Of a stretch of DNA of 7,723 nucleotides, positions 1 to 6,951 are shown piece by piece. This DNA is from an uncultured Sphingomonadaceae bacterium. Lineage in GTDB: Bacteria > Pseudomonadota > Alphaproteobacteria > Sphingomonadales > Sphingomonadaceae. A program made the translations under genes and the position numbers. Location of the stretch: assembly GCA_946480515.1 (NCBI GenBank), contig CAMLKX010000087.1, positions 1 to 7,723 on the forward strand, read 5' to 3'. Position 1 is the first letter of the stretch. Every line of letters starts with the position of its first letter. A model generated the notes under the pieces. It did no database searches and was not told where the DNA came from. It saw only the letters and a program-made list of their open reading frames with translations.

Positions 1-638
1 GGAACGCCATGCTCGAGCGCCAGGGCGTAGACGGCGGCAAGATCTTCGACGTGGACATTTGAATAGAGATTGAGGCCGCGCCCCAGATATCCGACCTCTC
101 CAAATTCAAAGGCATCGCGCCAAAAGCGGGCAATATGCCCACAGCCGCCATTGCCCCAAATCATTGGCGGCCGGATGACCATTGCACGCGCCTGTCCCGA
201 CCAGCCGACGGAACGGACCATCGTTTCAGTCACGTGGCGAAAGCCGATATACTTCGACGGAACGAACGGCTCATCCTCCGCGAAGCTATCCTCGCTCCAA
301 TCGCCATCGGTACGCTGGGCCAGGACACCCGTGCCGCTCGTGAAGATGATCGTCTTGCCCACACCCGCCACACGTTTGGTAAGCCAATCCAGTGCATCAA
401 ATTCCGCCTGAAGGGTCAATTGAGCGGTATAGATAATTGCATCATGCGATTGGGCATGGCCGAGAACAGCGGCCATGTCGGATAAGTCGCCGCGAATGGA
501 TCTTCCTCCGGCATCCGCGACTGATTTGTCGCCCTTTGAAGACCGGCAAAGTCCGCTGACCTCATGCCCTTTGGCGCTCAAATGCCGAACGACATGCGAG
601 CCGACGTAGCCGCTAGCGCCGATGACGAGAACGCGCAT
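1..638 (-). CDS. NAD(P)-dependent epimerase/dehydratase-like protein, C-terminus cut by the window edge
   Basis: Reading the minus strand from the ATG at 638-636 gives 212 uninterrupted residues that run off the left edge. The protein opens MRVLVIGASGYVGSHVVRHL, a Rossmann first strand with the GxxGxxG dinucleotide-binding motif at G7, G10 and G13 as in extended and atypical short-chain dehydrogenases. Further landmarks are a D51-L pair after the third strand, the strand TIIFTSGTGV at about 96-105 (S101 in the usual catalytic-serine area) and KYIGFRHVTE at 129-138. That last segment lies where YxxxK is expected, but the lysine is an arginine (Y130, R134). The segment PPMIWGNGG near 158-166 resembles the 'RP..VYG.G' stretch of the family, and HVEDLA near 199-204 is also typical. 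The substrate cannot be told: nucleotide sugars and small carbonyl compounds are both possible for such proteins. It is divergent from the gene at 796. The fold is secure, the exact reaction is not. Confidence 0.85.
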   Translation of the reverse strand, partial: MRVLVIGASGYVGSHVVRHLSAKGHEVSGLCRSSKGDKSVADAGGRSIRGDLSDMAAVLGHAQSHDAIIYTAQLTLQAEFDALDWLTKRVAGVGKTIIFTSGTGVLAQRTDGDWSEDSFAEDEPFVPSKYIGFRHVTETMVRSVGWSGQARAMVIRPPMIWGNGGCGHIARFWRDAFEFGEVGYLGRGLNLYSNVHVEDLAAVYALALEHGV

Positions 639-795
639 TCTGTCAAACACTCCCGAAGTGCGAGCTAACCCGTTGCTCAGGCGGGATTGCCAGCTACACG
701 ACCAGACCAAAAATGGCTTGAACGGCCTTCCATCCATGCGGAAGCCCGGCATTATGCAGATGCTTGTGCGGGCGCGAACCTGGAGAGAATGAGCA
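639..795. other. Divergent intergenic region between epimerase-like gene and SDR gene
   Basis: This 157-base gap must hold the start signals of both the leftward epimerase-like gene and the rightward short-chain dehydrogenase. A weak GGGAG on the minus strand lies about 11 bases before the epimerase ATG. An imperfect inverted repeat sits in the dehydrogenase leader: CTTCC at 727-731 pairs with GGAAG at 740-744, and after one mismatch GG at 724-725 pairs with CC at 746-747. I see no convincing sigma-70 type -35/-10 pair in either direction and no recognisable operator. Confidence 0.5.
782..787 (+). promoter_or_regulatory. Shine-Dalgarno site favouring the SDR start at 796
   Basis: GGAGAG ends eight bases before the ATG at 796, good spacing for ribosome binding. 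The in-frame ATG at 853, which would give the more family-like N-terminus, has only an A-rich stretch with weak AAAGA-type complementarity. This favours the upstream start, against the family length argument. Confidence 0.5.
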
Positions 796-1620
796 ATGAG
801 TATGGTGGATGAGACTGTCTGCCGGCGCCTGCGGGATATAAAGAAAAAGACTATGTTCTCGCTTAACAATAAAAAAGCCATCGTTACGGGCGCTAGCCGC
901 GGCATCGGCGCGGTCACGGCGTTGCGACTGGTGTCCGAAGGTGCTGCGGTAGTGGTGGCTGCCCCTCCGAACGAAGCCGAAGGGATCGCGGCAGTCGTCA
1001 AACAGGCCGTCGACGCCGGGGGTCAGGCAATCGGAGCGACCTTCAACGCTGGCGAGGACGCGTCCTTCGCGGCGTTGATCGAGGAGGCAGACAAGGCCTT
1101 CGGCGGATTGGACATCTTCCATGCAAACTTCGCCGACCAGAGCATCATCTTCAATGACACCAATGCCGTTGAAGTGGATGACGCGGTGCTGGACAGAACG
1201 CTGGATATCAACCTCAAGGGCATGGCGCGCGCGACACGCCATGCGTTGCCCAAGCTGCTGGCGCGTGGCGGCGGGGCGATGATTTACAGCTCGTCTGCCG
1301 CCGCAACCATGGGTGATGTCGAGCGTCCCTGTTACGCAATGGCGAAGGCGGGAATCGGCGCCTTGGTCCGCCATGTCGCTAATCGTTGGGGCGGTGAGGG
1401 CATCCGCGCCAATGCGATCCTTCCCGGCTACATCATGACCCCTGCGGTGCTGCAAACCCTGCCCGAAGCAATGGCCGAGGACATGCGGCGCAAGACGCCG
1501 GCGCCGCGCCTGGGCAAGTGCGAGGACATCGCGGCCATGGTAGCAATGCTGTCATCGGCGGACGGGGAATGGATCAACGGCCAGATGATTTCCGTGGATG
1601 GTGGGCTGACAATGCGTTGA
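796..1620 (+). CDS. Short-chain dehydrogenase/reductase (classical SDR)
   Basis: A 274-residue NAD(P)-dependent oxidoreductase of the classical SDR family, which interconverts alcohols and ketones or reduces activated carbonyls in the cytoplasm. The cofactor motif TGASRGIG is at 31-38. The active-site tetrad is complete: N139 in DINLKG, S167 in the SSS run, and Y180 and K184 in YAMAK. The C-terminal segment GEWINGQMISVDGG is the usual final strand. Two points are odd. The NNAG motif after the fourth strand is replaced by HANF (109-112). The first 19 residues, rich in R and K, precede the normal family start MFSLNNKKAIVTG, so M20 (base 853) is a real alternative start giving 255 residues; I kept 796 for its better Shine-Dalgarno site. 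The next gene starts 41 bases after the stop in the same direction and is probably co-transcribed. The substrate is unknown; a hydroxyl group preparing a ketone for the downstream monooxygenase is a plausible guess. Confidence 0.93.
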   Translation: MSMVDETVCRRLRDIKKKTMFSLNNKKAIVTGASRGIGAVTALRLVSEGAAVVVAAPPNEAEGIAAVVKQAVDAGGQAIGATFNAGEDASFAALIEEADKAFGGLDIFHANFADQSIIFNDTNAVEVDDAVLDRTLDINLKGMARATRHALPKLLARGGGAMIYSSSAAATMGDVERPCYAMAKAGIGALVRHVANRWGGEGIRANAILPGYIMTPAVLQTLPEAMAEDMRRKTPAPRLGKCEDIAAMVAMLSSADGEWINGQMISVDGGLTMR

Positions 1621-1648
1621 GTCAACCAGAGCTCAAGACGTTGCATTT

Positions 1649-1656
1649 GAGGAGAG
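1649..1656 (+). promoter_or_regulatory. Strong Shine-Dalgarno site that decides a TTG start at 1662
   Basis: GAGGAGAG lies just before AAACA and a TTG codon at 1662-1664, with seven bases between the GGAG core and the TTG. It falls in the gap after the SDR stop codon. It is the only strong ribosome-binding sequence in frame with the TIM-barrel protein, so translation most likely begins at that TTG. The reading frame is open further back to 1518, inside the SDR gene. Confidence 0.75.
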
Positions 1657-1661
1657 AAACA

Positions 1662-2441
1662 TTGCGGCCGCTGTGCCTTGACCATCTGTCGCTCTATGAC
1701 GTGACCGCACTCGAACTGATCGAAATTGCCGCAGAAGTGGGCTGCGAGGCCGTAAGCCTGTTCGTCACTCCGACGCCGCTTGGTCCCTATCGGGATCTTA
1801 CGACCGACAAGGCGGCAAAAGCCGAAGTGCTGGCGGCACTGCATGACACCGGTCTTTCGGTCGGGATTGTCGAACCGTTCAGCCTGGGGCAGAATACCGA
1901 CTGGAACCTGTTGGAACGCTCTGCGGCGCTGGCGGCGGAATTGAACGGCACAGTGAACGCGCTGTGCTTCGATGAGGAGCCAGCACGGCTCCAGGAATCC
2001 TTCGGTCGGCTGGCGGAGATTTCGCAGGCTGCCGGTGCCCGAATGGCGATCGAGGGATTCACCCTGTCAACCGTGCGTACGCCCGCGGACGCGCTGGCGA
2101 TGGCCGACACGGTGGGGCCGGAGATAGGCCTGACGGTGGACACGCTGCACCTCATCCGGACCGGCGGAAGCTGGGCGGACTTTGCCGCCTTGCCGCAAAA
2201 TCGCATTTTCCATGTCCAGCTCGATGATGGCCCCCGCGAGGCGCCGGCCGACCTGCTCAATGAGGCGACGGTCGCGCGACTTCCTCCGGGCGAAGGCGAG
2301 TTCGACATCGCCAGCTTCATTCCCCTTGTACCTTCGCATGCGCGGCTTGCGGTCGAGGCGCCGTTCCGGGCTCCTCCTGGGATGACCCCGCTGGAGCGGG
2401 CACGAACCATCGTTGAGGCGACCCGCGGGCTGATGGCGTGA
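1662..2441 (+). CDS. Sugar phosphate isomerase/epimerase family protein (xylose isomerase-like TIM barrel)
   Basis: A 259-residue protein resembling the AP-endonuclease-2/xylose-isomerase-like TIM-barrel family, whose members isomerise or epimerise sugars and related hydroxy-ketones, usually with a divalent metal. It starts RPLCLDHLSLYDVTALELI, with an early strand followed by 'EIAAEVGCEAVSLF', the typical first barrel repeat. Likely metal or catalytic positions fall at strand ends: E131 (MAIEGF), D160 and H163 (LTVDTLHL), H184 with D188/D189 (FHVQLDD) and E232 (AVEAPF). This matches the E...D..H...H...E pattern of the family. The TTG start follows the Shine-Dalgarno site, so a longer form reading back to 1518 into the SDR gene is unlikely. 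It is tandem with the SDR gene and its 3' end faces the MmgE/PrpD gene 34 bases away. An SDR next to such a barrel suggests an oxidation-isomerisation pair, but the substrate is not readable from sequence. Confidence 0.85.
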   Translation: MRPLCLDHLSLYDVTALELIEIAAEVGCEAVSLFVTPTPLGPYRDLTTDKAAKAEVLAALHDTGLSVGIVEPFSLGQNTDWNLLERSAALAAELNGTVNALCFDEEPARLQESFGRLAEISQAAGARMAIEGFTLSTVRTPADALAMADTVGPEIGLTVDTLHLIRTGGSWADFAALPQNRIFHVQLDDGPREAPADLLNEATVARLPPGEGEFDIASFIPLVPSHARLAVEAPFRAPPGMTPLERARTIVEATRGLMA

Positions 2442-2475
2442 TCGAGTGGCCGATCGGATTAATGCGGCGGCCTGG

Positions 2476-3882
2476 CTAAGCGGGCTGGGCCCGGTGTGAA
2501 TGGGTGTGTGATGGTCCGGCAGTCGGACGAGTCAGCTGGCCTACGTCCGGCAAGGCAGCAAGGTTGAGAGCGGCCGTGGCGAGCGCTTCCGCCTGCTGCT
2601 GCCCTATTACCGGAACAGTCAGCGCCATGAATTTCGCCAGCAGTTGATCCTTACTCAGGAAGTTAGAGGGCTCACCCAGCGGCACGACAACCTTGCGGGT
2701 GAATGTCTGGCCCCGCACCGCAATGGTGATCTTCCCGGACATGTTGGTGGGGAACTCAGCCTCAATCTCCGGATCGTGGATGCAATCGACCCTTGGCAGC
2801 ATCGCGCGGATCATGGGGTCGTTCAGCCGTTCGTAACTGTCCCACTCCATTGCGCCCGAGACCAGCGCGCAGGAAAGAACGAAGGGCGCGCTGAACTGCG
2901 CGTCCACGATGTTACGCGGATTGCGCTTATGCTCGATCGGCGCGCCGACCAGCAACAGGCCCGCGTTGGACAAGCCATAGGTGATGCTCTCGACTTCCTG
3001 CGGCTGCAATCCCTGCTCCGCCCGAAGCGCCAGCACAGCATCGATGCCCGCATGACCATAGCGGCAGGATGGGTAGGGCTTGATGCCCGTATGCATCAGT
3101 TCGTAAACCGACCCCAGATCCTGCACGACCCGCTCGGGCTGGGGCGCCGGCGCATAGCCCTGAAGGAAGCCATGCCGTCCTTCGATCGCTTCGCCCGGCC
3201 CCTTGTAGCCATTGCGCGCGAGTGTTGCGGCGGTCAGGCCAGCCATCGCCGCCCAGCCAACCTGAAAGGGCTTGGTCTGAGCGCCATCGGCCAGGAACTG
3301 GAGGCTGCCCGCGCTTTGGCTGAGCGCGATGCCTAGAGCGGAGCCAATCCCAGCCGCATCGAGCCCGAAGACTCTTCCGGCAGCAGCAGCCGCGCCGAAC
3401 ACGCCGCAAGTCGCGCTGGGATGAAAGCCGCGCGCATAATGATCGCCGGCGGGAAGCGCGACGGCGATCCGGCAGCATGTCTCATAACCCGCTACGATCG
3501 CTGCGAGGATGTCCGCGCCGGAAGCGCCCGTCATCTCTGCTGCGGCGAGCGCTGCCGGAATGACCGGCGCGCCAGGATGCAATGTCCCGGCTGCGTGCGT
3601 GTCGTCAAAGTCGAGCGCATGGGCCAGCGCGCCGTTGAGCAGCGCCGCGCCTGCCGGTGCATAGCCGGCGGGGTCGCCAAACACTCTGGCCCTGCCGTTA
3701 TTCAGGCCAAGGGCGTCCACGGTGGCGAGCAAGGGTGGGGCGACCGCCGCTTCCCTGCGCGCTCGCACGATGCTTCCGATCAGGTCAAGCAGGAGCAGGG
3801 GCGTGCGCTCGACCACCTCTGCAGGGAGTGAACGTACTGAAATGTCGTCACAAAAAGTCGCCAGAGTGTCCGTGATGTTCAT
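2476..3882 (-). CDS. MmgE/PrpD family protein (2-methylcitrate dehydratase / cis-aconitate decarboxylase superfamily)
   Basis: A 468-residue protein of the MmgE/PrpD superfamily, which contains 2-methylcitrate dehydratase, cis-aconitate decarboxylase and many uncharacterised hydratase or decarboxylase-like enzymes. The helical N-terminus MNITDTLATFCDDISVRSLP leads into LLLLDLIGS, then LNGALAHALDFDDT with a conserved DFDDTH..G.LHPG block at 91-104 (D91, D94, H102). H154 in GFHPSATCG, K204 in TKPFQVGWAA, and K268 and H277 in KPYPSCRYGH follow in family order and position, so the active site looks complete. I chose the ATG at 3882 because family members begin here. An in-frame TTG at 3909 would add nine residues and has a GAGG only four bases upstream. 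No other propionate-pathway gene (citrate synthase-like, lyase) is nearby, so a methylcitrate role is doubtful. The tail is rich in H, P and A (SHTHSHRAQPA) and extends past the usual end. It is divergent from the VOC genes and convergent with the TIM-barrel gene. Confidence 0.92.
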   Translation of the reverse strand: MNITDTLATFCDDISVRSLPAEVVERTPLLLLDLIGSIVRARREAAVAPPLLATVDALGLNNGRARVFGDPAGYAPAGAALLNGALAHALDFDDTHAAGTLHPGAPVIPAALAAAEMTGASGADILAAIVAGYETCCRIAVALPAGDHYARGFHPSATCGVFGAAAAAGRVFGLDAAGIGSALGIALSQSAGSLQFLADGAQTKPFQVGWAAMAGLTAATLARNGYKGPGEAIEGRHGFLQGYAPAPQPERVVQDLGSVYELMHTGIKPYPSCRYGHAGIDAVLALRAEQGLQPQEVESITYGLSNAGLLLVGAPIEHKRNPRNIVDAQFSAPFVLSCALVSGAMEWDSYERLNDPMIRAMLPRVDCIHDPEIEAEFPTNMSGKITIAVRGQTFTRKVVVPLGEPSNFLSKDQLLAKFMALTVPVIGQQQAEALATAALNLAALPDVGQLTRPTAGPSHTHSHRAQPA

Positions 3883-3963
3883 GACTGCACCGGGTAGACA
3901 GGGGCTCAACTAGCCTCATCGGCCATATGCCCGAACATTCCCGCCGTTGGTTGCTCTTTGAAA

Positions 3964-4006
3964 CCAGCTAAATGCGGTACAAGATATGCGTATCGCGCAT
4001 AGCTGG
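3964..4006. repeat. Bulged inverted repeat, candidate operator or leader hairpin
   Basis: CCAGCT (3964-3969) and ATGCG (3972-3976) on the left pair with CGCAT (3996-4000) and AGCTGG (4001-4006) on the right. That is eleven base pairs with a two-base bulge (AA) and a 19-base loop. A competing shorter repeat, TATGCG (3985-3990) with CGCATA (3996-4001), uses the same right arm, so the two structures exclude each other. The site lies about 140 bases before the first VOC gene and about 80 before the MmgE/PrpD start. A dimeric repressor site or an mRNA switch could both look like this; the sequence does not decide. Confidence 0.45.
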
Positions 4007-4111
4007 GGCCGAACATTGTACTTCATTGGTTTGCAATCAGCAGTGATGATGTCGGTGATAGCGTGCGCCGAAGCCCGCCCCCGATGTGATTCTGCCATCG
4101 CGAAACCACGA

Positions 4112-4121
4112 CGAGCGCTCG
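4112..4121. repeat. Perfect 10-base palindrome upstream of the first VOC gene
   Basis: CGAGCGCTCG is fully self-complementary and lies 25 bases before the VOC start codon, just ahead of its Shine-Dalgarno sequence. An alternative five-base stem, CGCGA (4099-4103) with TCGCG (4119-4123), overlaps it. In mRNA it could affect ribosome access, and as DNA it could be an operator half. In GC-rich sequence such a palindrome can also occur by chance. Confidence 0.3.
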
Positions 4122-4146
4122 CGCGGCAAGCAGGAGTAAGGATTGG

Positions 4147-4533
4147 ATGAGCAACACTTCTCTATATTACGTCAAACTCATGGTGGGCGATGCGGAGGCC
4201 CTGGCTCCCTTTTATCATAACGTGTTCGGAATGAAGGAAATTCGGCGTATCTACGAACCCGAGCACATCCGGCCTCATCTGGAAATTTATCTATCGGCCG
4301 GACCGACAGAACAACTGTGTCTGATGCAGTATATCAACAAACCCGCCCCGACTCCCGGTGAAGTCAGGGTCGCCTTCACGGTTGCAAATGTGGACGCCGC
4401 TGTGGCTGCGGCACAGGCCGGAGGCGGGAGCATAATTTTACCGGCTCAGACGCTGGAGCAACATAATTTTCGCTGGGCGACCATCGCCGATCCTGAAGGT
4501 CATGCCCTCGAGCTGATGCAATTCGGTCTCTAA
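4147..4533 (+). CDS. VOC (glyoxalase/bleomycin resistance/dioxygenase fold) protein 1
   Basis: A 128-residue protein made of two beta-alpha-beta-beta-beta modules of the vicinal oxygen chelate fold. The opening TSLYYVKLMVGDAEALAPFYHNVFGMKE is the first module, and the second runs from GEVRVAFTVANVDAAV to the end, ADPEGHALELMQF. Of the four positions that bind metal in glyoxalase I, the two glutamates are kept (E46 in HLEIYL, E122 in ALELMQ). The two histidine positions hold K10 and R74, so ordinary metal chelation is questionable. The start has AGGAG ten bases upstream. The second VOC gene follows 46 bases after the stop and is about 55% identical by eye, so the pair arose by tandem duplication. 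The members may work as two subunits or on two related substrates. A role as an isomerase, or in handling a reactive product of the monooxygenase pathway, is only a guess. The fold is secure, the function is not. Confidence 0.9.
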   Translation: MSNTSLYYVKLMVGDAEALAPFYHNVFGMKEIRRIYEPEHIRPHLEIYLSAGPTEQLCLMQYINKPAPTPGEVRVAFTVANVDAAVAAAQAGGGSIILPAQTLEQHNFRWATIADPEGHALELMQFGL

Positions 4534-4579
4534 ACTTTAGTTCGCTCGGTAAAAAAATCACGCATGTGAGAAAGACATC

Positions 4580-4975
4580 ATGGCAAAGACGTCCGTCTAT
4601 TATTTCAAGCTTGTTGTTGCAGACTCGGAGAAGTTGGCGCGCTTCTATGGGGACGTGTTCGGCATGAAGGAGGTTCGGCGGTTCGATGCGCTCGCAACCG
4701 AGGACCCTCATCTGGAACTCTTCCTGTCGGCAGATGGAAAAGAAGACGATTTTCAGATCGCGCTGATGCACTATGTGAATAAGCCAGCGCCAACGCCTGG
4801 CGAAGCAGCGATCGCCTTGATGGTTCAAGACGTGGATGCGACTGTGGCCGCAGCACTGGCGGCAGGCGGTACCAGCACCCGAGCAGCCGAGACGCTGGAA
4901 GAACATAAGTTCCGCTATGCGATGATCACCGACCCCGAAGGCCACAACCTTGAGGTCATGCAATTCGTTGGCTGA
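4580..4975 (+). CDS. VOC (glyoxalase/bleomycin resistance/dioxygenase fold) protein 2, paralogue of the preceding gene
   Basis: A 131-residue single-domain vicinal oxygen chelate protein. It shares with its neighbour the blocks FGMKE, an exact nine-residue NKPAPTPGE, ETLEEHKFR (QTLEQHNFR in the other), and DPEGH ahead of the last strand. About 72 of some 130 aligned residues are identical by eye. It has three to four extra residues in the mid-loop (DGKEDDFQ). Glyoxalase-like ligand positions read K10, E46, A77 and E125: both glutamates are present and both histidines absent, as in VOC 1. The divergence is too great for a recent duplication, so conservation of both copies suggests separate jobs or a heterodimer. 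The ribosome site is weak (GAGAAAG before the ATG), and the short 46-base spacer suggests translation from the same mRNA as VOC 1. A structured 104-base spacer separates it from the monooxygenase gene. Confidence 0.9.
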   Translation: MAKTSVYYFKLVVADSEKLARFYGDVFGMKEVRRFDALATEDPHLELFLSADGKEDDFQIALMHYVNKPAPTPGEAAIALMVQDVDATVAAALAAGGTSTRAAETLEEHKFRYAMITDPEGHNLEVMQFVG

Positions 4976-5001
4976 CTTGGATGCGAGGGAGAAAGGCTGT
5001 C

Positions 5002-5058
5002 GGCGGGGACTCGCCCGCCCAGGCTTCTACCTGATGGGCGGCCAATCTAAGCGCCGCC
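5002..5058 (+). promoter_or_regulatory. Set of three overlapping hairpins between VOC 2 and the monooxygenase
   Basis: Stem A pairs GGCGGG (5002-5007) with CCCGCC (5014-5019). Stem B pairs CGCCC plus AGG (5016-5023) with CCT (5030-5032) and GGGCG (5036-5040), with a three-base bulge. Stem C pairs GGCGGC (5037-5042) with GCCGCC (5053-5058). A and B share bases 5016-5019 and B and C share 5037-5040, so B excludes both others. None is followed by a run of T, so a simple intrinsic terminator is not supported. An attenuator, an mRNA stability element or mere GC-rich chance pairing remain open. Confidence 0.4.
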
Positions 5059-5068
5059 TGTAAATATT

Positions 5069-5072
5069 GGAG
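5069..5072 (+). promoter_or_regulatory. Shine-Dalgarno site of the monooxygenase gene
   Basis: GGAG lies seven bases before the ATG at 5080, supporting that start. It is placed eleven bases after the last predicted stem of the spacer, within an AT-richer stretch (TAAATATT) that should stay unpaired. Confidence 0.6.
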
Positions 5073-5079
5073 CTGCTCG

Positions 5080-6864
<1,785 letters not shown>

Positions 6865-6901
6865 GCAGGCTAAGAAGCGGCGCACGGCTGATGTCGGCCT
6901 G

Positions 6902-6933
6902 GGGCTTTGCCCGAAGCTAGCCCGGCAAAGCTT
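6902..6933 (+). repeat. Hairpin in the spacer between the monooxygenase and the acyl-CoA dehydrogenase
   Basis: GCTTTGCC (6904-6911) is perfectly complementary to GGCAAAGC (6924-6931) around a 12-base loop, and two G-T pairs can extend the stem. A second overlapping stem, GAAGCT (6913-6918) with AGCTTC (6929-6934), competes with it. There is no T run after it, so it is not a standard intrinsic terminator. It ends about 18 bases before the next start codon and could tune relative expression or mRNA processing. Confidence 0.45.
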
Positions 6934-6951
6934 CATGGAATTGGGGTTGAG

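Larger units (their letters stand above)
3883..4146. promoter_or_regulatory. Repeat-rich divergent intergenic region between MmgE/PrpD and VOC genes
   Basis: This is the longest gap of the window (264 bases) and must hold the promoters for the leftward MmgE/PrpD gene and the rightward VOC-monooxygenase unit. It is visibly less GC-rich than the genes in its central part. It carries a bulged inverted repeat at 3964-4006, a nested inverted repeat at 3985-4001, an inverted pair GTACAA (3977-3982)/TTGTAC (4016-4021), a nine-base direct repeat CCGAACATT (3931-3939 and 4009-4017) and a ten-base palindrome near 4112. No clear -35/-10 pair was found. A 60-codon open frame on the minus strand (3916-4098) has no family resemblance and is not called. 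Confidence 0.55.

Noticed and set aside
70..485. Two overlapping plus-strand open frames of about 115 codons (70-411 and 135-485)
   Set aside because: They lie opposite the epimerase-like gene, whose minus-strand translation gives clear Rossmann motifs. Their own proteins are compositionally biased and show no family features.
1518..1661. Upstream in-frame extension of the TIM-barrel gene overlapping the SDR gene
   Set aside because: The extra 48 codons encode no family-like sequence, and a strong Shine-Dalgarno site precedes the TTG at 1662.
694..1844. Long minus-strand open frames (694-1455 and 1428-1844) opposite the SDR and TIM-barrel genes
   Set aside because: They are antisense shadows caused by high GC at third codon positions; the plus-strand frames carry complete SDR and barrel motifs.
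2440..2455. Hairpin GATCG/CGATC overlapping the stop codon of the TIM-barrel gene as a terminator
   Set aside because: The stem is only five pairs with no T run. It does not suffice as a terminator for either convergent gene.
2644..3336. Plus-strand open frame of 230 codons opposite the MmgE/PrpD gene
   Set aside because: The minus-strand frame contains the whole MmgE/PrpD pattern with its conserved residues; the opposite frame has Arg/His/Ala-rich low-information sequence.
3958..3987. TTGAAA at 3958-3963 as a -35 box with a -10 box about 17-18 bases on
   Set aside because: The hexamers at 16-18 base spacing (for instance AAGATA, AGATAT) match the -10 consensus poorly, so no promoter is called.
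3916..4098. Small minus-strand open frame of 60 codons in the divergent gap
   Set aside because: It has no recognisable domain and no good ribosome site, and it overlaps the repeat-rich region, which is better explained as regulatory.
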